64,000 nt of DNA from Pseudomonas sp. Irchel 3H7. Its GTDB lineage: Bacteria; Pseudomonadota; Gammaproteobacteria; Pseudomonadales; Pseudomonadaceae. Shown here piece after piece: positions 51,689-61,542 of the stretch. The translations under genes were made by a program, and so were the position numbers. Each line of letters begins with the position of its first letter. Positions within the stretch are counted from its first letter, which is position 1. Location of the stretch: positions 1 through 64,000 of the forward strand of contig NZ_FYEA01000011.1 in assembly GCF_900187605.1 (NCBI RefSeq), in the 5' to 3' direction. The notes beneath the pieces were generated by a model. It made no database searches and was not told the DNA's origin. It saw only the letters and a list, made by a program, of their open reading frames with translations.

Positions 51689-53011
51689 ATGCGTCTTGCT
51701 TCCACGAAAACTGCGGCGGCCCTGTGCGGTGGCTTGTTGCTGGCCATGAGTGTTCCGGCCAGTGCTGCAGTCGACGCCAAACTGCTCGACATGCTCAAGG
51801 CTAACGGTTCCATTTCCCAGGCGCAGTACATCGAACTGCAAACTGAACTGGCCAAGGATCAGAAGGCTCAGCAAATCGCGCAGCAGGCGCAGCAAGAGAC
51901 CAACGAACAAGTCGCTGCTGTTGCGAAGAAGACCAACGAGCAAAGCGTCTTCGACCAGAAACTCGCTTGGGCCGCGAAGACCCAGTTCAAGGGCGATGTG
52001 CGGATCCGTCAGGAAACCATCAAGATCGACGGCGAACCGAACAACGGTGGCCGCGACAAGGATCGTCAGCGCATCCGTGCCCGTCTGGGTGCCTACACCG
52101 AGATCAACCCGCAAGTCGACACCGGCATCCGTATCGCCACCGGCGGCGGCGATGATGCCCGTTCGACCAACCAGGACCAGGACAACTACTTCGACAAGAA
52201 GCAGATCTGGCTCGACCTGGGTTACATCGACTACCACCCTGATCAGATCAAGAACCTGCACATCATTGGCGGCAAGATGCTCCAGCCGTGGGTCAGCATG
52301 GGCGACGTGATCTGGGACAGCGACATCAACCCGGAAGGTCTGGCCGTTACCTACAAATACCCGTTGGGCAGCAGCGCCGAATTGTTCGGCAGCCTGGGTA
52401 ACTACAACCTCAAGGACAACGTCGACGGCGATGGCGTGCAATTCCGTCACGACCTGCGTCTGACCGCTGGCCAGTTGGGTAGCCGCTTCAACATCACCGA
52501 CAACCTGAAAGTCACCTTGGGCGGCAGTGTCTACGCCTACCAGAACGACGAAGACAGCCGCTGCACCGGCACTTCCACACCGTGCGCCCTGGCGGTCAAC
52601 GGCAACTCGGCCAACAACGAGTTCCGTCTGTATGAAGGGTTCAGCCAGGTTGATATCGGCGGTCTGCCGATGCCGCTGTCGTTCTACGGTCAGTACGTGA
52701 AGAACAACGATGCCGTAACCGATCAGGACACCGCGTGGCTGTTGGGTGCCAAGTCGAAAGTCTTCGGCCTGAACCTCGATTACAACTATCGTGACGTGCA
52801 GCGCAACGCTGTGGTCGGCGCCTTCACCGACTCTGACTTCGCCAACGGCACCACCGGTTCGCGTGGCCACAAGTTCAAGGTCGGTTACGACATCGACAAG
52901 AACTTCGCCATTGGCGCGACGTACTTCCTGACCAAGGCCGACTTCGCCAGCCGTACCCAGCGTGACGCTGACGCCAACACCCTGCAGCTGGATGCGGAAG
53001 CCAAGTTCTAA
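51689..53011 (+). CDS. Putative outer-membrane porin (Porin_5 type)
   Basis: 440 residues. The ATG at 51689 follows CGGAG. A signal peptide ends near ASA (about residue 25). A short coiled-coil-like segment rich in Gln and Ala (about 45-75) precedes a long barrel with alternating strands (FKGDVRIRQETIKIDG, RIRARLGAYTEI...) and a final Phe, the usual assembly signal for beta-barrels. It is expected to form a general or anion-type pore in the outer membrane. Substrate unknown. Confidence 0.85.
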   Translation: MRLASTKTAAALCGGLLLAMSVPASAAVDAKLLDMLKANGSISQAQYIELQTELAKDQKAQQIAQQAQQETNEQVAAVAKKTNEQSVFDQKLAWAAKTQFKGDVRIRQETIKIDGEPNNGGRDKDRQRIRARLGAYTEINPQVDTGIRIATGGGDDARSTNQDQDNYFDKKQIWLDLGYIDYHPDQIKNLHIIGGKMLQPWVSMGDVIWDSDINPEGLAVTYKYPLGSSAELFGSLGNYNLKDNVDGDGVQFRHDLRLTAGQLGSRFNITDNLKVTLGGSVYAYQNDEDSRCTGTSTPCALAVNGNSANNEFRLYEGFSQVDIGGLPMPLSFYGQYVKNNDAVTDQDTAWLLGAKSKVFGLNLDYNYRDVQRNAVVGAFTDSDFANGTTGSRGHKFKVGYDIDKNFAIGATYFLTKADFASRTQRDADANTLQLDAEAKF

Positions 53012-53102
53012 AACGCTTCACCCTTTAGCCCGGTGCGGGCGGGACGATCCCCATCATCCGTTCGTTTCGCTCGCGCCGGGCTATTTCTGCAGGATGCAAA
53101 AA

Positions 53103-53217
53103 TCCCCTGTAGGAGCTGCCGAAGGCTCGGGCCGCGATCGGACGATCGTTTGATCTTGATCTTAAAAAAGATCAAAAGATCGCAGCCTCGTTTCACTCGA
53201 CAGCGCCTACAGGGGAT
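53103..53217. repeat. Degenerate palindromic element (CCCTGTAGGAGCTGCCGAAGG family)
   Basis: TCCCCTGTAGGAGCTGCC at the left and GCGCCTACAGGGGAT at the right bracket inner inverted pieces (GATCTTGATCTT/AAGATCAAAAGATC). Its right arm encodes the last residues and stop codon of the anti-sigma gene. Confidence 0.65.
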
Positions 53218-53446
53218 TATCTTTTCGTCGTTGCTCGGCCAGACGTTCGGCCAGTTCTTCGACGCCTTCTTCCGGATTCTCCGGCAGCGCCTTCAAGGTC
53301 GCTTGCATCAAACGCATCTGACGAATGAAACGCCGACAGTTCGGGCAAAACATCAGGTGATGACGCACCATCAGCTTTTCGCGAAAGCTCAATTGGCCAT
53401 CGAGATAATCACTGGAGCGCGCCACTTGTTCCTTACAGGTCAGCAT
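53207..53446 (-). CDS. Small soluble zinc anti-sigma factor (zf-HC2)
   Basis: 79 residues. The zinc-binding HHLMFCPNCRRF motif with an upstream Cys (LTCKE) is the hallmark of the ZAS anti-sigma domain. No membrane helix follows, so it is cytoplasmic, like redox-sensing ZAS proteins. The ATG overlaps the ECF sigma stop by 7 bases, a classic coupled sigma/anti-sigma pair. The C-terminal NPL and stop are provided by a repeat arm. Confidence 0.87.
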   Translation of the reverse strand: MLTCKEQVARSSDYLDGQLSFREKLMVRHHLMFCPNCRRFIRQMRLMQATLKALPENPEEGVEELAERLAEQRRKDNPL

Positions 53447-54051
53447 TCTCCGGTCTCCTCAAAATGCTCCACGGTCGCGAAGACTTTCAGCCGCGCACGA
53501 TGCAGCAGCACACGGACATTGGAGAGCGAGATCTCCAGAAGATTACAGATCTCCTCCAGCTCCAATCCCTGGCGCTCGCGCAACAGCAAAACGCTGCTTT
53601 GCAGTTCCGACAGGCTCAGCAGTGTGTGCTCGAGACAGTCGCGCAATTCGCCTTCAGTGAGCAGCGCTTCGGGGGTGTCCTGGTGCCAGGCGAATGGAGC
53701 GACCAGCCAATGGCCGTCACCGGGAGAAAAGCGGTCGTCGTCGATCGTGCCATGAGGCGATGGCAAATCATCCATCAACACTTCCCGGCGATTTTGCTTA
53801 TAACGACTTTTGGCCGAGTTGGCCGTGATGGTCAACAGCCAGGTCTTGAGACTGGAGCGGCCTTCGAAGCTGGCAATGTGACGCACCACCGACAACCAGG
53901 CGTCCTGCACCACTTCTTCGACGTGACGCTGGCCGACAATCGCATACGCCACAGCGCGCATGGCGCTCTGATACGTCGTCACCAGTTCCTTGAAAGCCTG
54001 TTGCTCGCCCGCCAGCAGGCGCGCAAGCAGTTGGGTGTCGTCAGCCGCCAT
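53440..54051 (-). CDS. ECF-type RNA polymerase sigma factor
   Basis: 203 residues. The ATG at 54051 follows AAGGAAA; a longer frame to 54111 is possible but has no site. Region 2 (FKELVTTYQSAMRAVAYAIVG...VEEVVQDAWLSVVRHI) and region 4 (LSELQSSVLLLRERQGLELEEICNLLEISLSNVRVLLHRAR) are clear. It redirects RNA polymerase to a stress or envelope regulon; the signal would be read by the zinc anti-sigma factor encoded downstream. It is probably the counterpart of PA3285. Confidence 0.88.
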   Translation of the reverse strand: MAADDTQLLARLLAGEQQAFKELVTTYQSAMRAVAYAIVGQRHVEEVVQDAWLSVVRHIASFEGRSSLKTWLLTITANSAKSRYKQNRREVLMDDLPSPHGTIDDDRFSPGDGHWLVAPFAWHQDTPEALLTEGELRDCLEHTLLSLSELQSSVLLLRERQGLELEEICNLLEISLSNVRVLLHRARLKVFATVEHFEETGEC

Positions 54052-54188
54052 CCAGAAATTTCCTTGTGCCGATTCCGAAAATGATAGCGGCAGGTCTTCA
54101 CCTGCCGCCATTTCCGAAAAATTACAGCGTTTGAGCCGATTCGGATGTAGGAAAGGTCGGCGCGATTAAGAGGAAATTAAACCTCTTT

Positions 54189-55310
54189 TCAACGCTTGCG
54201 CAGAATCACGCTGCCGATCGAATAGCCCGCACCGAACGAACTCAAGACAGCCAGCGAACCGGCAGCCAGATCGTCCTGATATTTGTGGAAGGCAATCACC
54301 GAACCGGCGGAGCTGGTATTGGCATAAGTATCGAGAATCACCGGCGCTTCTTCTTCGGTGGCCTCGCGGCCGAGCAGTTTGCGCACGATCAGGTGGTTCA
54401 TGCTCAGGTTGGCCTGGTGCAGCCAGAAACGTTTCACATCGCCGACATTGAGCTGGTTCTCTTGCAGATGCTCGCCAATAAGTTCGGCAACCATCGGGCA
54501 GACATCCTTGAACACCTTGCGGCCTTCCTGCACGAACAGCTTGTCGCGGGTACCGATACCCTCTTCCGCTGCGCGGTTGAGGAAGCCGAAGTTGTTGCGG
54601 ATGTTGTTGGAGAACTTGGTCAGCAGTTTGGTGCTGACCACGTCGAACTGGTGCTTGGACGTCGCAGTGTCAGCACGCTCGATGATCACCGCAGTCGCGG
54701 CGTCGCCGAAGATGAAGTGGCTGTCGCGGTCGCGGAAGTTCAGGTGACCGGTGCAGACTTCCGGGTTGACCATCAGGATCGCCCGGGCCTGGCCCAGTTG
54801 CACGCTGTTGGCCGCTGCCTGAATGCCGAAGGTCGCCGAGGAGCAGGCCACGTTCATGTCAAAACCAAAGCCTTGAATGCCCAAGGCTTCCTGGACTTCG
54901 ATGGCGATGGCCGGGTAAGCGCGTTGCAGGTTGGAACAGGCAACGATCACACCGTCGATGTCAGCGGCAGTTTTGCCGGCGCGTTGCAGGGCCTGTTCGG
55001 CAGCGCCAATGGCCATTTGGCAAAGCACCGACCATTCGTCGTTGGAACGCTCCGGCAGGCGTGGGGCCATGCGTTGTGGATCAAGGATGCCGTCCTTGTC
55101 CATGACAAAGCGGCTCTTGATGCCAGAAGCCTTTTCGATGAACGCGGCGCTGGATTCGGTCAGGGCCTGGACTTCGCCGCTGGCAATGGCCTCGGCGTTG
55201 TCGGCGTTGAACTGGGCGACGTAGGCGTTGAAAGACTGCACCAGCTCTTCGTTGGAGATGCTGTTGGCCGGGGTGTACAGGCCGGTGCCGCTGATGACGA
55301 CGTTATGCAT
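54189..55310 (-). CDS. Beta-ketoacyl-ACP synthase III-like condensing enzyme (PA3286-like)
   Basis: 373 residues from the ATG at 55310. The thiolase-fold triad is complete: C156 in NVACSSAT, H298 in WLHQAN and N331 in YANTSS. The N-terminal MHNVVISGTGLYTPANSISNEEL matches the Pseudomonas enzyme PA3286, which as I recall condenses octanoyl-CoA with malonyl-ACP to feed degradation products back into fatty-acid synthesis. The ECF sigma and anti-sigma genes lie on the same strand downstream, the same order I recall in P. aeruginosa. Confidence 0.85.
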   Translation of the reverse strand: MHNVVISGTGLYTPANSISNEELVQSFNAYVAQFNADNAEAIASGEVQALTESSAAFIEKASGIKSRFVMDKDGILDPQRMAPRLPERSNDEWSVLCQMAIGAAEQALQRAGKTAADIDGVIVACSNLQRAYPAIAIEVQEALGIQGFGFDMNVACSSATFGIQAAANSVQLGQARAILMVNPEVCTGHLNFRDRDSHFIFGDAATAVIIERADTATSKHQFDVVSTKLLTKFSNNIRNNFGFLNRAAEEGIGTRDKLFVQEGRKVFKDVCPMVAELIGEHLQENQLNVGDVKRFWLHQANLSMNHLIVRKLLGREATEEEAPVILDTYANTSSAGSVIAFHKYQDDLAAGSLAVLSSFGAGYSIGSVILRKR

Positions 55311-55525
55311 GGTCGTTTCTCTAATCTGTTCAGGCAGAAAGTGCTGGAACCGTCGTACCAACACACAAAGGGTCTATTCCCATCCGGGGGACGCAAACCT
55401 GGCATCGCTTTATTCCGTCTCGCACCACGGCCGAAGGCTCTGGGTCGCGAAACCGGCGTTTATGGTCGCGAAGTTTGCCATAAACGCAGGATTTTGGCGC
55501 CTTTCTCAAACACAACCCAAATCCC

Positions 55526-55619
55526 AATGTGGGAGCGAGCCTGCTCGCGATTGCGTCGTATCAGTCGCTATTGCGTTGACTGACACTCTGCTTTCGCGAG
55601 CAGGCTCGCTCCCACAGGG
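55526..55619. repeat. REP-type inverted repeat (GCGAGCAGGCTCGC family)
   Basis: TGTGGGAGCGAGCCTGCTCG and CGAGCAGGCTCGCTCCCACA bracket a spacer, between the hrpA stop and the KAS III start region. Confidence 0.8.
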
Positions 55620-55638
55620 GATTGCGCATGGCTCAAGG

Positions 55639-58600
55639 TCAGGGTTCGACCTGGCTCCACTGTTTGTTCAGGCGTTTGTCGGAAATCGGCACTTTGGTGC
55701 CCAACTGTTGGGCAAACAGCGACACGCGGTATTCCTCCAGCCACCAGCGATACAGCTCAAGCTGCGGGTCGCGTTTGCCTTCCTGCGCATGTTTGGCGGC
55801 ACGGGTCTGGTATTGCGCCCAGAGACCGGCAAGTTCGCCGCTCCAGACACGATCCTTCTGCACCTGCGCGGCGAGTTTTTCGAAACGCTGCTCGACCGCT
55901 TTCAGATAGCGCGGCAACTCTTTGAGCCACTGCATCGGCGTCTCGCGGACGAAACCCGGATACACCAGATTGTTGATCTGCTGCTTGATGTCATTCAGCG
56001 CCACGGCTTGCGCCAGATCGATCTTGCCCTTGAAGCGCTTTTGCAGGCCGTGCCAGAGCTTGAGAATCTCCAGCGTCAACCGGGCCACGCGCTCGGCGTG
56101 CTCGGTCCAGTTGCCGCGTTTGCGCTCGGCCAATGCCGCCAACCCGGCGCCATCACGGGGCAACGGGTCTTCGCCTTCAAGAATGCAGCTATCGAGACTG
56201 GCCAGCAGAATGTCTTCAACCAGCGCATCAACGCGGCCCAGCTCGCGATAGAGCAAGCCCAGTTCGGTCTGCCCCGGCAACTTGCCGCGCAGGAACTTGG
56301 CCGGCTCCGCCAATTGCTGCAGCAACAAACGCTGCAAGGCGCGACGATGCTGGAACTCAGCCTCGGCCGGGGTCGAGAAGCGCCCTTCCTTGACCGTACC
56401 GCCCTCTTCGACCAGTGCCGGATACACCGTCATCGACAGCCCGGCGATCTTCTGCTGGGTCTTTTCCGCCACCGGCGCGAAGACTTTCGCCTCCACCGGT
56501 TGCTGGCTTTTCGCGCTCTGTGGCACGGCCAGTGCAGCCTGACTGGCTTCGGCAAACCGCGCAGTCAGCTCGGCCAGGTCGCGACCTTCACCGAGGAATT
56601 TGCCCTGACCATCGACGATTTCCAGGTTCATCCGCAGATGCCCTTCGACGCCTTGCTCAGCTTCTGCCCACGCCTCATCGCTGACCCGCGCGCCGGTCAT
56701 GCGCAGCAATTCGCGGCCCAGCGCTTGCGGCAACGAACCTTCAGCAAAGGTCATGCGTTGCAAGGCAGCCTTGATGAAGTCTGGCACCGGCACGAAGTTC
56801 TTGCGCAAGGCTTTGGGCAGGTTGCGCACGAGGGCGATGCACTTGGCTTCGATCATCCCCGGCACCAGCCATTCCAGGCGCTCCGGCGGCAGCATCGGCA
56901 ACAGCGGTGCCGGTACGCGCAGGGTCACACCGTCACGCGGGTGATTGGGCTCGAAGTGGTAGGTCAGTGCCAACTCCAGATCGCCGATGTGCAACGTATC
57001 CGGGTAATCCCGCGCGGTGACTTCACTGGCCTCGCGGGCCAACACGTCTTCTTCGCGCATGATCAACAGCTGCGGATTCTTCTGGCTGTTGATCCGGTAC
57101 CAACTGTCGAAGGTCGCGGTCTGGTGAATCTCCGCCGGCAGCCGCGCATCGTAAAACGCATACAAGGTTTCTTCGTCGGCGAGAATGTCGCGGCGACGAG
57201 CCTTGGCTTCCAGTTCGTCGAGCTGTTCCAGCAGTTGCTGGTTGGCGGTCAGGCACTTGGCTTTCGACTGAATCTCGCCACGCACCAGACCTTCGCGGAT
57301 AAACAGCTCCCGCGAAACCACCGGATCCACCGGGCCGTAATGCACCGGGCGGCGGCCGACCACGATCAGCCCGAACAGGGTGATCTGTTCAAACGCCACG
57401 ACCTGACCGCGCTTCTTCTCCCAGTGCGGTTCGAAATGGTTTTTCTTGATCAAGTGCCCGGCCAGCGGCTCGATCCAGTCGGCGTCGATCTTGGCGACCA
57501 TGCGCGCGTAAAGCTTGGTGGTTTCCACCAGTTCGGCGGTCATCAGCCATTGCGGACGCTTCTTGCCGATGCCCGACGACGGATGAATCCAGAAGCGTCG
57601 CTGACGCGCACCGAGGTAGTCGCCGTCTTCGGTTTTCTGGCCGATCTGGCTGAGCAACCCGACCAGCACGGCTTTGTGCAGTTTCGGATAATCCGCCGGC
57701 TCTTTATTCAGGCTCAACTGCATGTCGCGGCAGATCAGGCTCAACTGGCGGTGAGAATCACGCCACTCGCGCAGACGCAGGTAGTTGAGGAAATTCTTGC
57801 GGCACCAATTGCGCAATGGGCTTGCGGTCAACGCCTGGCGCTGCTCTTCAAAACCGCGCCACAGATTCACCAGACCGGCGAAGTCCGAATCGACATCCTT
57901 CCACTGTGCGTGAGCCTGATCGGCCGCTTGCTGACGCTCCGGCGGGCGTTCGCGCGGGTCCTGGATCGACATGGCGCTGGCGACGATCAACACTTCCTGC
58001 AGGCTGCCGAGCTTGGCCGCTTCAAGCAACATGCGGCCCATGCGCGGGTCGACCGGCAGGCGTGCCAACTGACGACCGAGCGGCGTCAGCTGGCTGTTGC
58101 GATCGACTGCCGAGAGTTCTTGCAGCAGGTTGAAACCGTCGCTGATCGCCTTGCCATCCGGCGGCTCGATGAACGGGAACGCGGTGATCTCGCCGAGGCG
58201 CAGATGCAGCATCTGCAAAATTACAGCGGCGAGGTTGGTGCGCAGAATCTCCGGGTCAGTGAACTCCGGGCGCCCATTAAAATCTTCTTCGCTGTACAAC
58301 CGAATGCAGATGCCCGGCTCGACCCGGCCGCAGCGACCTTTACGTTGATTGGCGCTGGCCTGGGAAATCGCCTCGATCGGCAAGCGCTGGACTTTGGCGC
58401 GATAGCTGTAGCGGCTGATGCGCGCGGTGCCGCTGTCGATCACGTAGCGGATGCCCGGCACGGTCAGCGAAGTCTCGGCAACGTTGGTCGCCAGCACCAC
58501 GCGACGGCCCGGGTGCGACTGGAAAATCCGCTGCTGTTCGGCCGGCGACAGGCGCGCGTACAACGGCAGAATTTCAGTGTGTTTGATTTGCGCTTTGCGC

Positions 58601-59550
58601 AGCATGTCGGCGGCGTCACGAATCTCGCGCTCGCCGGGCAAGAACACCAGCACATCACCGGGACTGCGACGCTCGCTGCGCTCGTAAGCGGCGATTTCGT
58701 CGAGGGTCGCGAGGATCGCCTGATCCACCGTCAGGTCATCCTCGACGCGGTTGCCCTCCTCGTCCTGCTCCAACGTCAGCGGGCGATACCAGGTGTCCAC
58801 CGGGAAAGTGCGACCGGACACTTCAACAATCGGCGCATCATCGAAGTGCTTGGAGAAGCGCTCCAGATCGATGGTCGCCGAAGTGATGATGACTTTCAGA
58901 TCCGGGCGACGCGGCAGCAGGGTTTTCAGGTAACCGAGCAGGAAATCGATGTTGAGGCTGCGTTCGTGGGCTTCGTCGACGATGATCGTGTCGTAGCGTT
59001 CGAGGTAGCGGTCGTTCTGGGTTTCCGCGAGCAGGATGCCGTCGGTCATCAGCTTGATCAGGGTGTTGGAATCGCTTTGATCCTCGAACCGCACCTGATA
59101 GCCGACCAGCGCACCGAGCGGCGTGCCGAGTTCTTCGGCGACGCGGCTGGCGACGCTGCGAGCAGCGATTCGGCGCGGTTGGGTGTGGCCGATCAGACCG
59201 TGCTGACCGCGACCGATTTCCAGGCAGATTTTCGGCAACTGGGTGGTTTTGCCCGACCCGGTTTCGCCGGCGATGATCAACACCTGATGCTTTTCCAGCG
59301 CCTTCTTGATCTCGTCGCGCTTGGCCGCAATCGGCAGACTGTCGTCATAACGAATCACCGGCAGGCTGGCCTTGCGCGCCAGCACCTGATCACAGGACGC
59401 CTGCATGCGCGTCACCCACTGGGCCAGTTTGTCCTCGTCAGGCTTCTTGCGCAGCTCAAGCAACTGCCGCCGCAGCCGGTGACGGTCGGCAAGCATGGCG
59501 TGATCGAGGTTTTTCAGCAGTTTGTCGATGGAGGGCGATTCGTCGGTCAT
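55639..59550 (-). CDS. hrpA: ATP-dependent RNA helicase HrpA (DEAH type)
   Basis: 1303 residues, like E. coli HrpA (about 1300). Walker A GETGSGKT, DEAH box (VDEAHERSLN), SAT, and motif VI QRKGRCGR are present, followed by the HA2, OB-fold and long HrpA-specific C-terminal domain (about residues 720-1300). HrpA remodels RNA and, in E. coli, resolves stalled or collided ribosomes. Single gene; the helicase core occupies the first half of the protein. Confidence 0.95.
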   Translation of the reverse strand: MTDESPSIDKLLKNLDHAMLADRHRLRRQLLELRKKPDEDKLAQWVTRMQASCDQVLARKASLPVIRYDDSLPIAAKRDEIKKALEKHQVLIIAGETGSGKTTQLPKICLEIGRGQHGLIGHTQPRRIAARSVASRVAEELGTPLGALVGYQVRFEDQSDSNTLIKLMTDGILLAETQNDRYLERYDTIIVDEAHERSLNIDFLLGYLKTLLPRRPDLKVIITSATIDLERFSKHFDDAPIVEVSGRTFPVDTWYRPLTLEQDEEGNRVEDDLTVDQAILATLDEIAAYERSERRSPGDVLVFLPGEREIRDAADMLRKAQIKHTEILPLYARLSPAEQQRIFQSHPGRRVVLATNVAETSLTVPGIRYVIDSGTARISRYSYRAKVQRLPIEAISQASANQRKGRCGRVEPGICIRLYSEEDFNGRPEFTDPEILRTNLAAVILQMLHLRLGEITAFPFIEPPDGKAISDGFNLLQELSAVDRNSQLTPLGRQLARLPVDPRMGRMLLEAAKLGSLQEVLIVASAMSIQDPRERPPERQQAADQAHAQWKDVDSDFAGLVNLWRGFEEQRQALTASPLRNWCRKNFLNYLRLREWRDSHRQLSLICRDMQLSLNKEPADYPKLHKAVLVGLLSQIGQKTEDGDYLGARQRRFWIHPSSGIGKKRPQWLMTAELVETTKLYARMVAKIDADWIEPLAGHLIKKNHFEPHWEKKRGQVVAFEQITLFGLIVVGRRPVHYGPVDPVVSRELFIREGLVRGEIQSKAKCLTANQQLLEQLDELEAKARRRDILADEETLYAFYDARLPAEIHQTATFDSWYRINSQKNPQLLIMREEDVLAREASEVTARDYPDTLHIGDLELALTYHFEPNHPRDGVTLRVPAPLLPMLPPERLEWLVPGMIEAKCIALVRNLPKALRKNFVPVPDFIKAALQRMTFAEGSLPQALGRELLRMTGARVSDEAWAEAEQGVEGHLRMNLEIVDGQGKFLGEGRDLAELTARFAEASQAALAVPQSAKSQQPVEAKVFAPVAEKTQQKIAGLSMTVYPALVEEGGTVKEGRFSTPAEAEFQHRRALQRLLLQQLAEPAKFLRGKLPGQTELGLLYRELGRVDALVEDILLASLDSCILEGEDPLPRDGAGLAALAERKRGNWTEHAERVARLTLEILKLWHGLQKRFKGKIDLAQAVALNDIKQQINNLVYPGFVRETPMQWLKELPRYLKAVEQRFEKLAAQVQKDRVWSGELAGLWAQYQTRAAKHAQEGKRDPQLELYRWWLEEYRVSLFAQQLGTKVPISDKRLNKQWSQVEP

Positions 59551-59636
59551 CGGGTAGGCAATTCGGTCGTCTATATGTGCAGGGGGCGGATTGTCGCAGA
59601 TTTGGCGGATTTGTGGCGTGTCAGGGGGATTGCGGC

Positions 59637-59811
59637 CCTCACCCTAGCCCTCTCCCTGAGGGAGAGGGGACCAATTGGGGGATGCTTCAAAGGTACATCG
59701 ACCTGAAAGAGCTTTGCCGAACCCATAATCGCCAAAATCTTTCAGGTCAATGTTTGGCGCAAGACAACTCGGTCGGCTCCCTCTCCCTCTGGGAGAGGGT
59801 TGGGGTGAGGG
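59637..59811. repeat. Long inverted repeat (CCCTCACCCTAGCCCTCTCCC family)
   Basis: CCCTCACCCTAGCCCTCTCC and GGAGAGGGTTGGGGTGAGGG bracket about 130 bases, with smaller inverted halves inside each arm. It is the second copy of the element at 18042-18189, here between aceK and hrpA. Confidence 0.75.
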
Positions 59812-59820
59812 TTTCAGGGC

Positions 59821-61542
59821 TTACTCGTTATCCAAGCCTCTGCGGCGATACGGAAAAACATCAATAACCTTCCCCGCCCGAATCGCCTCCTGCAGGCTCT
59901 TCCAGTAATCAGCGTTATACAACTCGCCATGCAACTGATCGAACAACTTGCGCTGCCCCGAATCAGCAAACAGAAACGGCGGAAATTCCTCGGGAAACAC
60001 ATCCAGCGGCCCGATCGAATACCACGGTTCGGAGGCCATCTCATCTTCGGGCGTGCGCGGCGCAGGAATGTGACGGAAGTTGGCCTCGGTCAGAAAGCAG
60101 ATCTCGTCGTAGTCATAAAACACCACACGGCCGTGCCGGGTGACGCCAAAGTTCTTCAGCAGCATGTCACCGGGAAAGATATTCGCCGCCGCCAGTTGCT
60201 TGATCGCCAGGCCGTAATCCTCCAGCGCCTCGCGCACTTGCGCGTCATTGGCGTTTTCCAGATACAGATTGAGCGGGGTCATCCGCCGTTCGGTCCAGCA
60301 GTGGCGGATCAACACGGTGTCGCCTTCGACTGAAACCGTCGACGGCGCCACTTCCAACAATTCCTCAAGACAGGCCGGATCAAACTTGCTCAGCGGAAAA
60401 CGGAAGTCGGCGAACTCCTGGGTATCGGCCATGCGCCCTACCCGGTCGACACTTTTCACCAATCGGTACTTCTCGATCACCGTGGCGCGATCGACGTTTT
60501 TCGACGGCGAAAAACGGTCCTTGATGATCTTGAACACGGTGTTGAAGCCCGGCAGGGTGAACACGCTCATGACCATGCCGCGCACACCCGGCGCCATGAT
60601 GAACTGGTCGTCGGTGTTGGCCAGATGGTTGATCAGTGCGCGGTAAAACTCGGATTTGCCATGCTTGTAGAAACCGATCGAGGTGTACAACTCGGCAATG
60701 TGCTTGCCCGGCAAAATGCGCCTCAGGAAGCCGATAAACTCCGCCGGCACCGGTACGTCGACCATGAAATACGAACGGGTGAACGAGAAGATGATCGACA
60801 CGTCAGCTTCGTCGGTGATCAGCGCGTCGATCTGAATCCCGCGCCCTTCGCGGTGCAACAGCGGGATCACCAGCGGCCATTGCTCGTCGCGGGTGTAGAT
60901 GCGCCCGACCAGATACGCGCCCTTGTTACGGTACAGCACCGAGGAAAACAGCTCGACGCTGAGTTCCGGGTCCTTGCACACCCAGTCCGGCAGGTTCTCG
61001 CGCAGTTGCGCTTCGAGCCGGCGCAGGTCACCCGGCAAATCGGCGTAGTCCTCGCTGAAACGGTAGTCGGCAAAAATGCTCGCGAGCATCCCCGACAGTT
61101 GTCCCTGCGGCTTGTATGTGCGGGTTTGCGCAGCGCGGGCGCGGCGCAGGCTCGGGCGCGTGGTGTGGATGAACATGCAGCCGTCGCTGATCAGGTCATG
61201 GCTGAACAGCCCGCAGAAAATCGAGTTGTACCAGGTCTCGGACAGCTCATCATCGAAGCGCAGGTCGATGACGCTGATGTAGGCGCTTTTCACCAGCGGC
61301 CAGCAACTGACATTCATCAGCGTTTCATCGTCGAAGTACTCGCGCAGGCGGGCGATGGTTTCGCCGACCTTTTCTTCATAGAGATTGATCCGCGCCGCCG
61401 ACGCCGTCTGCGTCTCCTGCCAGCGTGCCTGCTCGAAGCGCTCCCGGGCACCGTCGGTGATGCGCCGGAAATGCTCGCGGTAATCGTCAAAGCCATCGAG
61501 GATCATGCGGGCGATGTCGGTGGCTGGCCATTGCTGCGGCAT
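59821..61542 (-). CDS. aceK: Isocitrate dehydrogenase kinase/phosphatase
   Basis: 573 residues from the ATG at 61542, which follows GAGGT and gives MPQQWPATDIARMILDGFDDY; in-frame ATGs at 61563 and 61665 lack good sites. E. coli AceK is 578 residues. Diagnostic blocks are SYFMVDVPVPAEF, LPGKHIAELY, RGMVMSVFTLPGFN, NIFPGDMLLKNFGVTRHG and VVFYDYDEICF. The bifunctional enzyme phosphorylates and dephosphorylates isocitrate dehydrogenase to switch carbon between the TCA cycle and glyoxylate shunt. It is not next to aceA/aceB here, unlike in E. coli. Confidence 0.95.
   Translation of the reverse strand: MPQQWPATDIARMILDGFDDYREHFRRITDGARERFEQARWQETQTASAARINLYEEKVGETIARLREYFDDETLMNVSCWPLVKSAYISVIDLRFDDELSETWYNSIFCGLFSHDLISDGCMFIHTTRPSLRRARAAQTRTYKPQGQLSGMLASIFADYRFSEDYADLPGDLRRLEAQLRENLPDWVCKDPELSVELFSSVLYRNKGAYLVGRIYTRDEQWPLVIPLLHREGRGIQIDALITDEADVSIIFSFTRSYFMVDVPVPAEFIGFLRRILPGKHIAELYTSIGFYKHGKSEFYRALINHLANTDDQFIMAPGVRGMVMSVFTLPGFNTVFKIIKDRFSPSKNVDRATVIEKYRLVKSVDRVGRMADTQEFADFRFPLSKFDPACLEELLEVAPSTVSVEGDTVLIRHCWTERRMTPLNLYLENANDAQVREALEDYGLAIKQLAAANIFPGDMLLKNFGVTRHGRVVFYDYDEICFLTEANFRHIPAPRTPEDEMASEPWYSIGPLDVFPEEFPPFLFADSGQRKLFDQLHGELYNADYWKSLQEAIRAGKVIDVFPYRRRGLDNE

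Noticed and set aside
55228..59706. Long plus-strand open frame opposite hrpA
   Set aside because: Low-complexity shadow of hrpA, rich in Arg, Gln and His, with no family match, while hrpA itself is unmistakable.
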